A stretch of 64,000 nucleotides of DNA from Peromyscus leucopus (lineage: Eukaryota; Chordata; Mammalia; Rodentia; Cricetidae): positions 112,945,740 through 113,009,739 of the forward strand of contig NC_051064.1 of NCBI RefSeq assembly GCF_004664715.2, read 5' to 3'. Below are positions 10,963 to 23,043 of the stretch, piece after piece. The notes below the pieces were generated by a model. It ran no database searches, was not told the origin of the DNA, and saw nothing but the letters and a program-made list of their open reading frames with translations. How positions within the stretch are numbered: the stretch's first letter is position 1; each line of letters starts with the position of its first letter. The position numbers and the translations under genes are program-made.

Positions 10963-11232
10963 TGGAGGCCAGAGGTCGATTTGGGGTGTTTTCCTTTGTT
11001 GCTTTCCACCTTACCTTTTTGAGATAGTCTCTCATCACAGACTAAAGCTCACTATTAAGTATAGGTTGGCTGATCAGGCTACCCCTGGAATATCCATCCC
11101 TGTTTGTACTCCCACCCTACTTCCAGTGCTGAAGTTACAGCCATAGGTCACCTTTCACCTGGGTGCTTGGGGACATGAATCAGGTCTTCATCGTGCAGAA
11201 AGTACTTAATGAGTGATATCCCCAACTCCATT
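10963..11232 (-). mobile_element. Composite rodent SINE, antisense
   Basis: GCATGTGGAGGCCAGAGGTC, TTTTTGAGATAGTCTCTCAT, GGTTGGCTGATCAGGCT and a decayed right part (GGGTGCTTGGGGACATGAAT, AGGTCTTCATCG) follow a familiar rodent SINE with a B1-like core and a tRNA-type head, read on the minus strand. Family name not certain. Confidence 0.5.
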
Positions 11233-12002
11233 AAAAAGATTTTTTCCCTGTACAAACTCATAAATCATGAAGAATAATTGCTATAAAGGCACTGTAGATC
11301 TTTTTGTTGGTGTTAGATTGTCACTGTGAGTTTTTAAAGTTTCAGCATCTCTTAAGTGTTCTATTTTCAGTGTTATAATATGCCACCTCATAGCTTATGC
11401 AATAAAAATTCACTCTTGGCTCTTTAAAGTTTAATATTCATAGTCCTATAAAGGAAAATTTTATTTATTATTTCAGAAGAGGGAACTGCGTATTGACAGA
11501 GTAGTCAAGTGTCTAAGATAGGGCTTTAGATATTTAGGCACTCACCAAATACTGCTGAAAAATGATTGACTTGCTATGGTCAAACAGTTAACCCTGGTAG
11601 AACAGAAGTTTAGAGCCTGCTCCCTAATACCCTAGCAGTTTTAGGCTTGTGTCTCTGTATGTGTATATGTTCCATCTCCACAGCTATCCAGAAATTATAG
11701 AACTGACTAAATGATTTTCTCCTCAACAGTATGGCAGTTGGTGCTGGTCCTGTCAGACTTGTCTGCAAGATTATTGCTCAAGTCTGCTAGCAAAACCAAG
11801 CAACAGATCTAAGAAACTGCATAAAGGCAGTTTAAAAAGTACACATATTCATGGATTCATTTTTATATATAAAATAGTGAAGATTTTGAAATTCTGAGTT
11901 CCTTAGCTTAGCTTCTGTAGTCTTCCATAATATACCCTTCTTCCTTCTCCTTTCCCTCCTCCCTACCACCTCCTTTTTCAAAATGATTTTTTGAATTGTG
12001 TT

Positions 12003-12128
12003 TTTTGTGTAGCACTGACTGTCCTAGATCCCAGTCTGTAGACAGGGTTGGGCTCGAACTCACAGAGATCTACCTGCCTCTGCCTCCTGAGTGCTGGGAT
12101 TCAATGTGTGCACCACCATTGCCCAGCC
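12003..12128 (-). mobile_element. B1 SINE, antisense
   Basis: GGGCTCGAACTCACAGAGAT, CTACCTGCCTCTGCCTCC and GAGTGCTGGGATTC are B1 text on the minus strand. The tail side is degraded. Confidence 0.78.
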
Positions 12129-12149
12129 TCCCTCCCCCCTTTTTTTAAA

Positions 12150-12485
12150 TAAGGAAGAAAGTTTTGTTTGACTCATAGTTTTAGAAGTTTTAGTTCATGT
12201 ATATTTGACCCTGTTACTCTTGGGCCTCTGGCAGGGCAGTATGGGGTTGGGGGTGGGTGGGTAAGGACAAAGAGGGGAGGGAGGGAGAGGAAGAGAAGCC
12301 AGGATCCCTATGTTCCTTTTAAGGGCAGGCCTTCTAAATGACCATAACTTGCTTTCTGGAAATAGCCCCACCTCCCAAAAGTTTCCACTATCCCAGAATG
12401 CTACTTGTGGACACCAAGCCTTGAACACAAGTGTCTTTGTGTTACATCTCAGATCCACACACACTTTAATAAACCTGGTTTTAGG
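12150..12485 (-). mobile_element. MaLR-type LTR fragment
   Basis: Antisense landmarks are ACTCATAGTTTTAGAAGTTT, CCCCACCTCCCAAAAGTTTC, ACACCAAGCCTTGAACACA and ACATCTCAGATCCACACAC, the order of a MaLR LTR read backwards, with a G-rich insertion in the middle. Confidence 0.52.
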
Positions 12486-13107
12486 ATTAGGCTAAGGGAA
12501 ATCCCAAATTTGAGATGCTTTTCCTGAAGCCTGCTCTGTGTGTGGACAGTGACTTGCTTGGAAGGGTCACTGTGGTGGTTTTCTGGGCTGTTGTCCCAGA
12601 CTGTAACATTCTTGGGAGGCTGTGCCTGATCCAGGTGTAAGGAAGGGCTTCAGGAATTGAAATGTCTCTCTCCCTTGCTTCTGCCCCTGGGCTCAAGGGA
12701 AGGCTCTTGTGCAGTTAACTTGTGACACTTATCTCTACTCCTTCATTATAGCCATACTGAGCCTTCTATGTTGCCAGCATGTGGCTATCTTTTTTTTTTT
12801 TTGGCCTTTGTGTACTTTGTGTCTGGGCTTTGGCATGACTGAAGCCACTCTTCTACTTGAAACAGTTACTTCATTTGTTGTTGTTTTATACTGGTCTTTA
12901 TTGATTTTTCTCTTTACCATTAATCTTTAAATTGACTCCTCCTTGCTTTTGTTTCAGATGTTGGAATGTTCTAGGGTTCCATCTTGATCTTTCTGTTTTT
13001 CTCTTAGTAGCTTCTTTCCTCACATGGTTTTATTTGGCATAAAGTCATATCTCCCATATGCCCTCATGCTTTGACTCTGCTCTTATATCTCTTAAGTGCC
13101 CATTTTG

Positions 13108-13256
13108 TGTGTTTTTTGTTTTGTTTTCTAACAGAGAATGGAGCCACACATGGCCTAGGCTGGCCTCAGACTTGCCTTGTAACTGAGGATGCCTTTGAGC
13201 TCTAATCTTACTGTCTCCACCATCTTGAGTCCTGAGTTCTCCTTTTACCTGGCTTT
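13108..13256 (-). mobile_element. Old B1/PB1-like SINE, antisense
   Basis: GGCCTAGGCTGGCCTCAGAC, TAACTGAGGATGCC and GAGTCCTGAGTTCTCCTTT approximate an ancestral B1 in antisense. Diverged. Confidence 0.5.
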
Positions 13257-13389
13257 GGTTTTTACGTTCAGCTATATTGTATATAACATTGAAATTTCTT
13301 TTTGTGTGTCTCACATATAGTCAAGCTTAATTCATCTAAAACTTCACTCTCAATTTTCCTACCAATTGATTTTTGATGAATACAATTTC

Positions 13390-13935
13390 ATCCTTTTGTT
13401 TGCTCAGACTGGAAATCTTGAGGTTGTATTTTTCTCTTGTTCTCTATCAGTAAATCATCAGTCTTCTGCCTCTAACCTGTGTTCTGTATTTGATATTCTT
13501 ACTATTCCTCCTTCTTTTCCTCACTTCTTTTGTGAATTAATCCATGCCTCTATTTCCCCCATCTTCAGTCTTTCTCTCTTTAGCTAGTGCATACAGAGAA
13601 TCTTACAGAGATGGAAATAGCAGCCGGCTCTTAGCGTATTCCTCTTTCAAACCCCTAGTAGCTTTCCTGTGCAGTTACTATGAGAACCTGGGAAAGTGGA
13701 CCTTTGCTGATCGCCTTTTATTATGCCAACCTCGGTTGATAGGTCTTTTCCCTGGAGATGCCTTTCTCAGCTGTTCTGTTTACTGAATTTTCCTGACCCT
13801 CTGTTATCTTGTATCTTATGATCTGTTTTACTTTCTTCATGGTACATAGCACTCTCCAAGTTTACTTATTTATTTACTTGTTCTTTGTCCCATTTGCCAG
13901 AAATTTAAGTTTCACGGAAACAAGGGCCATGTTTT
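13390..13935 (+). mobile_element. L2 LINE 3' region remnant
   Basis: Several L2 3'-UTR blocks occur in order: ATCAGTCTTCTGCCTCTAAC, TTTCCTGACCCTCTGTTATC, TTCATGGTACATAGCACTC, then a decayed TTTAAGTTTCACGGAAACAA just before the expected end. Very old; limits uncertain. Confidence 0.55.
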
Positions 13936-14040
13936 TTGTTTTTGTTTTTTTTTTTTAATTTTTTATTCCCCATTATTTCTCTAGAAACTAGAATGTTTTG
14001 ACTATAGATTGGTATACAACAAACAGTGTCAAAGTTGTGT

Positions 14041-14054
14041 CCCCCCCCCCCCCC
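14041..14054. repeat. (C)14 homopolymer
   Basis: Fourteen consecutive C, an unusually long C run for an AT-rich intron. Such runs are prone to sequencing and assembly length errors. Confidence 0.9.
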
Positions 14055-14059
14055 AAATG

Positions 14060-15540
14060 TGTATTTTGAGTGTTCAGTTCTAAGATCCTATTTGAATTTT
14101 AACCTTTGTGTGTCTTCTCTTGATATGGATTACTTTTTCTCCTCATGGACACCTTTACCCCTTGACCAAGGGCAGAGTTAAGCATGTTTGTTTCAGTTTT
14201 CATTGAACTTTTATTTCAGTTCTACTGGCAGTGGTGTGTATGTAGCCCTATTAGACTGAGTTTTTCAAAGAACTATGTATTTTTATTTAGATTGAATTCC
14301 TTTGCAAGGCATTGACCTAATGCTGCTTCAAAAATAAATATATTGATAAATACTTTAACTAGAATGATAGTTGTGTGACTTTGTTGTGTGAAAGACAAAG
14401 ATGAATATGACTCTCACCTTGTGGAAACTCACAACTTGTTTATTACTAAGTGAATATCTGCAGTGTATCACTGCTTAGGTGCTAAAGATATAATAACAAA
14501 TGTTCTTGCCTCAATAAACTTGTGTTTTAGTTGGATAAAATTTTTTAAAATTTATTAGCAATATTTTATATCTATGTTTCTTTTGTATTTTTTGTCTGTT
14601 AATAACCTGTGAACTCTTTGGCAGACAATAGGGTGAGCAGATTAAAAGCCTAATTCTAATCTTTATTCTGTGTGTGTTTATCACATTGTTCCAGATTGTC
14701 AAGAGAGGAGCCAAGTAGGCCAGAGCTATGTATCACACTCAGAATATTTTCTGAGGCTATAGCCATGGCAAAATTACCCCCTTGACAGGCAGTGAACATA
14801 TTTGAACATAATAGCAATAGATTTTTATTAAATTATTGATGAAGATCATGTTTCTTAATATTGACATAAAGTTGAATCATGATATATTCTTAATTTATGT
14901 AGCCGATTACATTTTTTTTTGTGTGTGTTTTTTATGCTTTTCTAACATTTGGGAACTTTGCTATAGGACTTTAAAAGTGTTGCTTTGAACTCTTCAATTC
15001 CTGAATTCTATATAGCTGAACCCTAAGTGAAAGCATTATTTTGAAAGAATTTTGGTATGCCGATTATAATTCTGTAGATTTCAGTGTCTTCTGAATTTTT
15101 GCCTAAAACGTATTTTCTATTTTTATACAGCATTTGTAAGTATAAACAAATTTTATAGTTCTGTTCTAGACAGCTGTTTCATTAGCATTGAATCAGTCTT
15201 TCAGTACATTTGAATAAATATTTTAATAGATATTTAATATTTGGCAATTAGACAATTGATTCTCTTGGAGGAATAAGAAAATAGATAACATAATAGAAAG
15301 TATGTAGTATTTGAAGTATCTGCAGTAGAAGTTTTAAAACACCTTGGTAGAGAAGGAGTTAACAGGTTAGCTCCCCTTGGTTGTTCTCAGCATGCTGTCT
15401 TGCCTTTAGGAGCTGAGAAGATGATAACATTGGGCCCGGACATGCCTATGTGGAAGTTAGAGTACTCCTGGGGTTTTTGCAGCTAGCTGTGAAGCAAGCT
15501 AGAACTTGTTCATCTCTGAGTTCCTTGTTTTTCTTTCAAC
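14060..15540. other. Intronic stretch without recognisable repeats
   Basis: AT-rich unique sequence leading to exon B. I see nothing beyond short homopolymers. Confidence 0.45.
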
Positions 15541-15548
15541 CCTTTCAG

Positions 15549-15654
15549 TGCCCTGCAGGAATCATTAAATCAAAACTTCATGCTGATCATCACCCACCGA
15601 GAAGTCCAGCGGGAGTACAACCTGAACTTCTCAGGAAGCAGTACCGTTCAAGAG
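15549..15654 (+). CDS. Faf1: FAF1 exon B: linker and start of second ubiquitin-like domain
   Basis: The 106-nt exon has acceptor AACCCTTTCAG (ending 15548) and donor GTGAGT starting at 15655. The leading T completes the Gly codon begun in exon A; 35 codons follow without a stop, starting ALQESLNQNFMLIITHREVQ and ending FSGSSTVQE. This matches FAF1 from about residue 185 to 219: the linker and first two strands of the second ubiquitin-like domain. I see Val where I recall Ile in human (STIQE), a conservative change. It ends in phase 0 on GAG. A longer open frame overlaps the exon in another reading frame but has no homology and is not the gene. Confidence 0.95.
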
Positions 15655-16439
15655 GTGAGTTATGTCTCACAGCTAAGGAATAAAGGTAGCTCATTATAGC
15701 TAATGTTGACCCTGTTAGAGAGGGCTTATCTGTTCTGGTAGAAACTCTCTTTATGTTTCATTATTAGGTTTTTAATTTTAATTAACTGGAGTATCAATGA
15801 TTACTGTAGATGCACTAAATGACTTGACCTAGAAATATAAATGTTGTAAGTGGGAACTCTTGGTAATTCTTAAAACACTCTGCTTAAAACTCTGCCTAAG
15901 AACAATTCATTATTATAAAAATATTTCATGGTTTTATAGCAATTATTCAGAATATTAATTTGCACATTGTTGACAGCATTTATTGTGGAGTGTGTTTCTA
16001 TTTTATTGGAAAGGTCACTCTCAAATGTGTCATGCATTTGTATCATATACTTCTGGTTTAAACAGGAATTTGAAGAGGCTTCTCAAGCAGCTCAATCCTA
16101 GCTTTGGGCAGTGTTCATAAGATGTGGAGATTGTCATTTAGCTCAGACTATCTGGAAAGAGTCTGTTAGTACACTCTGTATTTTCTTCACTCTGGCGAAA
16201 GAGGGCCACTGTTTCAAAAAAAGAGAGAGAGAAAAAAAGGTACTTACGAGAGAAAGGCACCTTCTGGATATGTCTTTGGCCCCACCCATCTAAAGGCCAA
16301 TGATTTCTCTTCTTAGGGGGGTGAGAAATGTTGGAGGCTTTGACAGGACTTCCATGCTTAGAAACATTAGAATAGTGACTTTCATATTAACCTTCATAAT
16401 TTATAAAACTTAATTCACTTGTTTTCTTAACTACTGATT

Positions 16440-16550
16440 TTTTAAATTAAATTTTTAAAATTTATTTTACATACCAACCACAGTTTCCCCTCCCTTCTCT
16501 CCTCCCAAGGCGTCCTCTTCCTATCTCCTTTCTACCCCCAAATCTTACTA
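16440..16550 (-). mobile_element. Short rodent L1 3' end, antisense
   Basis: ATTTATTTTACATACCAACC followed by ACAGTTTCCCCTCCCTTCTC is typical of rodent L1 3' termini on the minus strand. Only about 110 bp are left, as expected for a strongly 5'-truncated insertion. Confidence 0.5.
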
Positions 16551-17298
16551 CTGAATTTTGAAAGACTAGATCATGCTAAATCTTGGATTGCCACATAGAC
16601 ATTTAAGACCATATTGTTTAAAATAATTAATAATTTATCTTGAAAGAATAAGTCATTTTTTAGAATTCTACAAAAATGTTTTGATAATGGCTAGGCTGCT
16701 AAGTTTCCTTTTTGACAAGTTTGATCAAAGAATTTTATCTTTTGAATTTGTCACAAAGAACTCCTTTTCCTGTTTATTTTCTCCATTAATTACTTGAACA
16801 GCTATGATATAACTAAGCATTAATATTCAGCCTTTTCTCTGACTTTTAAATCTATCCATTTATTTTATTTATTTGAGTTTTCTGCAATTTCATGCTTGTG
16901 TCGCCATTTCATTTTTAGCTTTTATAATGGGCATTCTAAGCACTAAATTTAAGATTTTAATTTTATTTTTTTGTCTAAAACTGAAGTATAGTTCTATGTC
17001 AGAGTAATTATAGGATCTTTGATAATAAAATTTAAATTACATATGTGAACATTTTATTAAACAAGGAAATATAGCTTTACAACAACTCCAGTTAAGTAAT
17101 AAAACAAGATAAGAGGTAAATTTTACTATTGACTTATGTTTTTATTTGAAGAGGAACATAATGCATCATGGATAAACATAGGAATCCCTTTGATACTGGA
17201 TGAAATTTTTAATGGCTAAAATGTTGTGTGCAGTTTCTTCCATTCCCAAAGACCCTTTGCATTGCCAGTTTAACTCACTTGAGTGTGTTTCAACTTTC

Positions 17299-17314
17299 TC
17301 CCACAAGAGGGCAG
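17299..17314 (+). promoter_or_regulatory. Candidate CTCF-binding motif
   Basis: TCCCACAAGAGGGCAG matches the CTCF core with one mismatch (A for pyrimidine at the fifth core base). It has the same orientation as the motif at 1456-1472 and sits just before a CpG-bearing unique block. Motif evidence only. Confidence 0.35.
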
Positions 17315-17344
17315 AAAGTTCTATTAAGTGGATAGCCTAAAAAT

Positions 17345-17765
17345 GCCACGCAGTGTTTTCAAATTAGCTTCTCTTATATTAACAAAAAGGAGCATAATGG
17401 CCAAGTTATTGTTTGATTTACAGATAATTGGCATATTGCAGCGAGGAGACTTAATTTCACCCTTTTAAATTAAACAGGGAGATTTAAAAAGACATAAAAT
17501 ATTCATTAATGTTCGGTGATTATAAAGTAGTGGCATATATTTATTTTGCCTTTATTACTGTTTCGATGGGAAAATACTGCAAATATTTCCGAAATCGAGT
17601 TGGCCATACTGACAAGTTGAAATGTTTAAGCAGTGTTAATGCAATCTGCTCACACCTGATATCCTATGCAGAATGATTCAAAATGACTACATCAATTATT
17701 AAAAGAAAATTTAAGATTCTGTAAATGTGCCATTGCGCGCCACAGTTGGCTGAAACTGTTCTCTG
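17345..17765. promoter_or_regulatory. Candidate conserved noncoding element
   Basis: Unique sequence with no repeat signature and eight CpGs in about 400 bp (including CCGAAATCGAG and GCGCGC at 17735-17740), while neighbouring intron has very few. AT-rich homeodomain-like words (TTCATTAATG, TTTAAATTAAAC) also occur. Retained CpGs in deep intron suggest constraint or an unmethylated state. I cannot test conservation here. Confidence 0.35.
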
Positions 17766-17999
17766 GTATATTATTTAGATTATCTTTTGATAGTGTCAAG
17801 GACTTGAAAACATTGAAATCCTTTTCTTACCATGTTTTAAATATCTCTTAAAAAATGTTCCAGAAGCATTTTTAATGACAAATATTCTTATATATTCCTG
17901 GGTAATAGTTTTTCTTCCTTTTCTTTTTTTAATTTTAAAAATGAATTTAAAATAATATTTTGAAACAATGATTATTAAGAAGAATGTTGATTCTAATGA

Positions 18000-19790
18000 A
18001 AATTGCTTTTTTGTGAGGAGATAATTTTACACAGGCTGCTTTATTTTGTGTAACTTTGAGCAAGGCTGTGGAGCAACTGGCTGAGCATAGCTCCCTGGCT
18101 TTTTCCTGGTCCTATGGGAACCTGTGCTGAGGCTGGCTTCAGGAAGGAAAGTGCTCCTGTGGATGCCTTGCAACCCACAGTGCCTTATTTCTTGCTAAGC
18201 TACTATGAATCAGTTTAATTGCACTAAGAGAGAAGTATGGTCTTGAAAAAAAATTGTAGTTCTGGGTTAATACTAGTATTTTTGTTTTTAATGTGAAAGC
18301 TTATTGATGTTATATATCCTAAATTTTAAATTAATCTCTGTTACCAGTTTCAGGAATCTTCTTTGAATAGTAAGCCAAAAATAAATCATGATCACTGTAA
18401 TTAATAGAGTTTAACAGAATAGATTAAAAGCATCTGATTGTTTTTTCCAATAGGGTAAATTATTTATATTTTCCAGCTAAAAATATTCTTAATGTTTTAA
18501 AGTCTTTGAATTTTTAAAAGAAAGCTTGTACAGTATTTTTACTCAGAAAACTATTAAATGATTAAGACTGAAATGGGTACCCATTGTAACTATTAATTGA
18601 ACAGAGTACATTTTTGAAAAGATTGATTTAAGAGAATAGTGTTAAGATGCAGTTAGAATTTCAAATAAATTAAATAACACGTGGTTATGCAAGTTGGTGG
18701 TGAAAACTGACAGTTGTAAAAGTGTTTGCTCATCCTGTCTCTCAGTCGGTGCTTCACAATATGAAGCACCTTTCTCCTTTGGATGCCAGGTGAGGGGTTT
18801 GGTTTTAATTATGTGTTTGTTTTAAGATTGTTTCAAATCTTTCTACTTACATATTCTAGATGAGGACATAGCAGTAACATCTAAAGATGGTTAAAAAGGA
18901 AATAATTGTAAGTAGTTATAAGAAGTAAAATCCTTATTTTTTCACGATAACATAATAATACCTCATAAAATTATCAATATTCTAATAATATGTGACAGTC
19001 CCAACTTTCTATCTATTTGCACCCTAAATTGGATACTTATCACACTTCAAAGTACTGAAATTTCTTCAAAATTTAAACAGGCTTATCTTATTCTAATCAG
19101 TTTTCTATTCTTGAGAACTCCCAGTTTTAAACAATTAATTGTAAAGATTCTAGTAATTTAAAATCTGTGGTTTCAAATGCACTTGGGGTGGGCTAACACA
19201 AGGGGAGAGGAAGACTGATTTGCCTCTGCAGACCTGAAGCCCAGGTGTGGAAAAGGATATAAAGTCCCTGAAATCAAGCCAACTTTTTCTTGGAAACTGA
19301 TTCTTTGTTGTCTGCCTTATTTTTGCAAAAGCTTCTGTTAGGCAAATATCTGCTTTTTTGTAGGTGTCACACAAACTTAAGAAACATACACCTGACCCGA
19401 AATAACAAAGATAAGAAATCTAAGTCTTTTCAGTGCAGAATCATGGAGTATGACTTATCTATTACAGTGAGAAGTGTGATGAATAGCTATTGGACTTATT
19501 TAAATCCTCTTCGTAGTTTCACTTTACCCCAGAATTCTCACTATTCTTATTAATGTTGATTTAGTTCTTAATGGGAATGAAAGGGGAAAATTGACAGCCT
19601 ACAAAGCCATATCTTACAGGGAGCAAGTAGCACATTTCACTACTAGCACCATGTTATACAAACTAATGATTAAGTGGGAAGCCAATTGAGGTAGAATTGT
19701 TATTAAGAAGTAATCTAAGTAAATCATACCAATTCTTAAAAATAATTGTGAAATCAGGATGTTAATTTTGATTCTGAAAATGTAAACCGT
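18000..19790. other. Intronic stretch without recognisable repeats
   Basis: Unique AT-rich sequence; nothing specific supported. Confidence 0.45.
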
Positions 19791-19793
19791 GTG

Positions 19794-19796
<3 letters not shown>

Positions 19797-19845
<49 letters not shown>
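19797..19845. repeat. (TG)24 microsatellite
   Basis: A 49-nt TG run following TGTGGGG. Short Thr/His-rich ORFs across it on the other strand are artefacts. Confidence 0.97.
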
Positions 19846-19848
<3 letters not shown>

Positions 19849-20879
19849 GTCTGTTCTACTTTGTGCTTTCTCATCTTGACTGATGTGTGCTGGGTTGTTA
19901 TTTAAGGCTGGTGGCTAGTACTGTTTGGAAATCTGTAGTTCTTCACAAATTATATTAGTGAGCACTTTTCTAGTAGTAAATAGATAATAACTTCTTAACT
20001 GTTGTGACCTTTCTTTAAATGTTTTGAGGTATTAGGTGTCTTTTTGGGGGGTTTGTTTGTTTTCCAGTATGGGGTAGGGGGCTCGTGGCAAAGAATTGAA
20101 GAAACAGTGAGGTAGCTGAGAATGTTCATATGCAAGAGGGTAAATTAAGTTGTGTGCTTACTTAATTAAAAAGTTTAAGTGGTTTGTTTTTACTTCAAGA
20201 TAAGTGGCATATATTAGCTCAATCAGAATGAGCAGTTTTAATTAGCATATATCATTTAAAAAACTTAAAATAAAAAAATGACATCTTATTAAGAATGAAA
20301 GATACAATTTTTAACAACCAGGCTATTAATTCATGCCATTATTCAACTTTCAAGAAAAGGAGAATATGATGTACATGTATTTCTTGGTTTCAGGCTGTAT
20401 TTTAAAACAGATTTCTTTAATCATACTACTTCAAATGAACAAATAAATGGTGATTATCTTATTGAGATTTTCTGTGTTTCTGTTGTGTCCCTTAGGAAAT
20501 AAATTTAAGAAATACTTATGGTGTAGCTATTTAGAAATGGTATTTTTCTTTATCTAGAAATATTTTAGAATAATTTGAAAATGATTTAAAAAGAAAAGTA
20601 TTTTCATCTGTATCTCAAACGAAAATGTAATTTTGTTAAAACTTAAGGGCAATGCTTTAGCCCTTTGTTACTTAAAATATTTTTATCCTAACATCTTAGT
20701 CTAGCATATTCATACTTTATGCTTTGTGTGTTGATAATTTTGAAATTCCTGAGTTGAGAGATTGCATTCAGTTATCAGAAACTAATAAACATAAGACATT
20801 TTTTATATGCAAGAAAAGGCAGAGAGTAAATAATTGCACTGGTGACCAATACTGTAATAATCCTGTTTTACAATATGCA

Positions 20880-21500
20880 CTTGACAGGTTGTAATAGTGC
20901 TAATTGAAGAGACTAATTCACACTTGCTTCATTCTATTCAAAGGCAAAATCAGCAGCTTGTTTTGCTTTTGACCAGATGGTCCTCATGAACACCTACTGT
21001 GCACTTTAAGTGCTTTACTAGAATTACAAAGGCTGGGGGCTGCGTTCGACTCCAAATGATTTGAGAAGGGGGGGGGGACTTCTGTGCTCAATGGATTTGG
21101 TGCAAGTAAATTAATTCTAGTGGACCCATTACACACAGAGCCCCCTTTTCAAAGCTCTGAGCCTCCTCGCCTGCTCTGTAGCAATGAGAAAGAGAAAGAG
21201 AAAGGCAGATTACTGCAAACAGAAATAAAAAAAAGGGTATGAAAGGGAGAAAAGAGGCCTTGAAGCCTTTCATATCATTTGAGTTTTTCAAGTGCGTTAT
21301 TTTTGGGGAGGGTGGATGTATGAAAAGCCAATTGGAGTTTTTTTTGTTTTAAAGTGCGCTATTTAAGCACCATGAATATAAGCGCAAGAGCAACAGTTGA
21401 CTGAGTTTACTGTGGTGAAGCTTTGTGTCCGAGGATGAATCAAATTCATTATATTCAACTCTTTGTGTTTTAACATGAATGGAGGGTTAGTTTCACAAGA
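20880..21500. promoter_or_regulatory. Candidate conserved noncoding element
   Basis: Unique block with seven CpGs, a palindromic CCAATTGG (21328-21335), and two copies of AAGTGCGYTATTT at 21290-21302 and 21352-21364, 62 bp apart. A GA-rich run (GAGAAAGAGAAAGAGAAAG near 21186) lies between other motifs. No coding potential or repeat signature. Regulatory function is inference. Confidence 0.35.
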
Positions 21501-22985
21501 CTGTGTCTGTTTAGGATAATTATAATTTAATATTTTCCTTTCATAAAGTTATCACTGTAGATGTCTAAAATTTTAATCAAAGCAGATTTTGTACATTGAC
21601 TTTGAAGCACCCTGACAGTTTAAAATTCAAAGGAAAGCTTTTTTAGTTTTCAAAAGAAAAGAAAGGCTCATTCTAATGACACTGAAGCAGAGATTATTAT
21701 AACTAATTAGAAGTCACACATCTGTTAGCTTTTGGTTTGTGATTTATTTATGTATTTGTGAGTAAAACATATACTTTTAAAATACATTGTCATTATAGTG
21801 AACCAGAATGATAAAATGTACTTAAAAAGGAACTATTAACTATTTTTACAAATTTTACAGTTGCATAAAATATTTAATGAAATAAAGGTGTATTGAGTAT
21901 GACTCAATAGCATACACTTAATAAACTTAAGCTGAAGTGTATTTTCAGACAAAATACACTCACAATTTTGTTAGTATATTTCTGGCTATTAAATAATCAT
22001 TATGAAATATTAACAAATGTAGTTTGTTCAAATTTATAGTTATTTCTTAACTTTAAAGGTGTTCATGGATAATACTGTAATTTGGAGTGCTACCACTGTA
22101 AATTTTTTTATGACAAAGTATGTAGGTAATACACAAATGATCACATTTATCCTTTGTTTTTGCTTTTTATAAGATAGCCTCATAAACACCTTTAACCTTA
22201 AACATGTCAGTTGTTTTCTCATGGTATATTTTTAGTGGCATAGATTATCTTTGTTAACTCCATATTACTGACATTCTTATTTAAATCCTTTCTAATTATA
22301 GCTATTAACAAAGACAACAAAAATCATACCCAGAGTATAATTGTAAATGTCCTATAGTCTTTTTAAGTTTGTAATGCTTTCATAATGCTGCAATGTGCAT
22401 TTGAATAGACATAATATACTGGTAAGTATGCCTTTATGTCTGTTTTTTAATTATATACTTAGAAAATAAAACAAACAAACAAAAAAACTAACCACAGAAA
22501 ATTGTTATTTCTTTTCAGAACCACAAAAATTGTTATTTTTTTAGACTTTCAATTGAAGAGGGTAGCATACTCTCTTTGGTACTTAAACTTTATTACTGTG
22601 GTTATTACTTTGGGATTTTGTATAGAAATTATATTTGGAGGATGAAGAAAAATAAAAGGTAATTTCTCCAAACCTTCAACCAACAAACATATAGTGAAAT
22701 TTGTAAGGTGTTAATAAATTCATATCCTCGGGAAGAGAATATTTCAAGAAATAAATGGATTAAGAACAAAAAGAACAAAATTAAAATAAATAAATGTGAA
22801 GTTACTGCACTTTTGTCTTTTTTTTTTTTTTATTGTAGAAAGAGTAAAGAATTGGTGTTAGAATTAGAGCCTCACTTAGAAGTGGTTTGATCACAACTAT
22901 ATATGTAGTCATTTGCTTAGGTGGGGCCAGTTCTTGGCTGACCAGAGACAGTGGTCGGATGGATGGATGGATAAATAAATGAGTA
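21500..22985. other. Intronic stretch without recognisable repeats
   Basis: AT-rich unique sequence with a T run near 22819-22832. Nothing supported. Confidence 0.45.
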
Positions 22986-22991
22986 ATCAAA

Positions 22992-23042
<51 letters not shown>

Positions 23043-23043
23043 A
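22959..23043. repeat. (GGAT)n then (AAAT)n simple repeat
   Basis: A short GGATGGATGGATGG run is followed by GATAAATAAATGAG and a 55-nt AAAT tetranucleotide array (22989-23043). Confidence 0.95.

Larger units (their letters stand above)
220..15548 (+). other. Faf1: FAF1 intron between exons A and B (15.3 kb)
   Basis: Opens with GTAAGG and closes with a pyrimidine-rich acceptor (TTTCAACCCTTTCAG, ending 15548). It holds MaLR LTRs, MIR, B1/B3/PB1 SINEs, an L1 3' end, a minus-strand class II retrovirus remnant, L2 and several microsatellites, each listed separately. I found no additional exon-like open reading frame with good splice sites. Confidence 0.85.

Noticed and set aside
15450..15683. A 77-codon open frame overlapping exon B
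   Set aside because: It reads exon B in a different frame from the FAF1 frame and runs through both splice sites.
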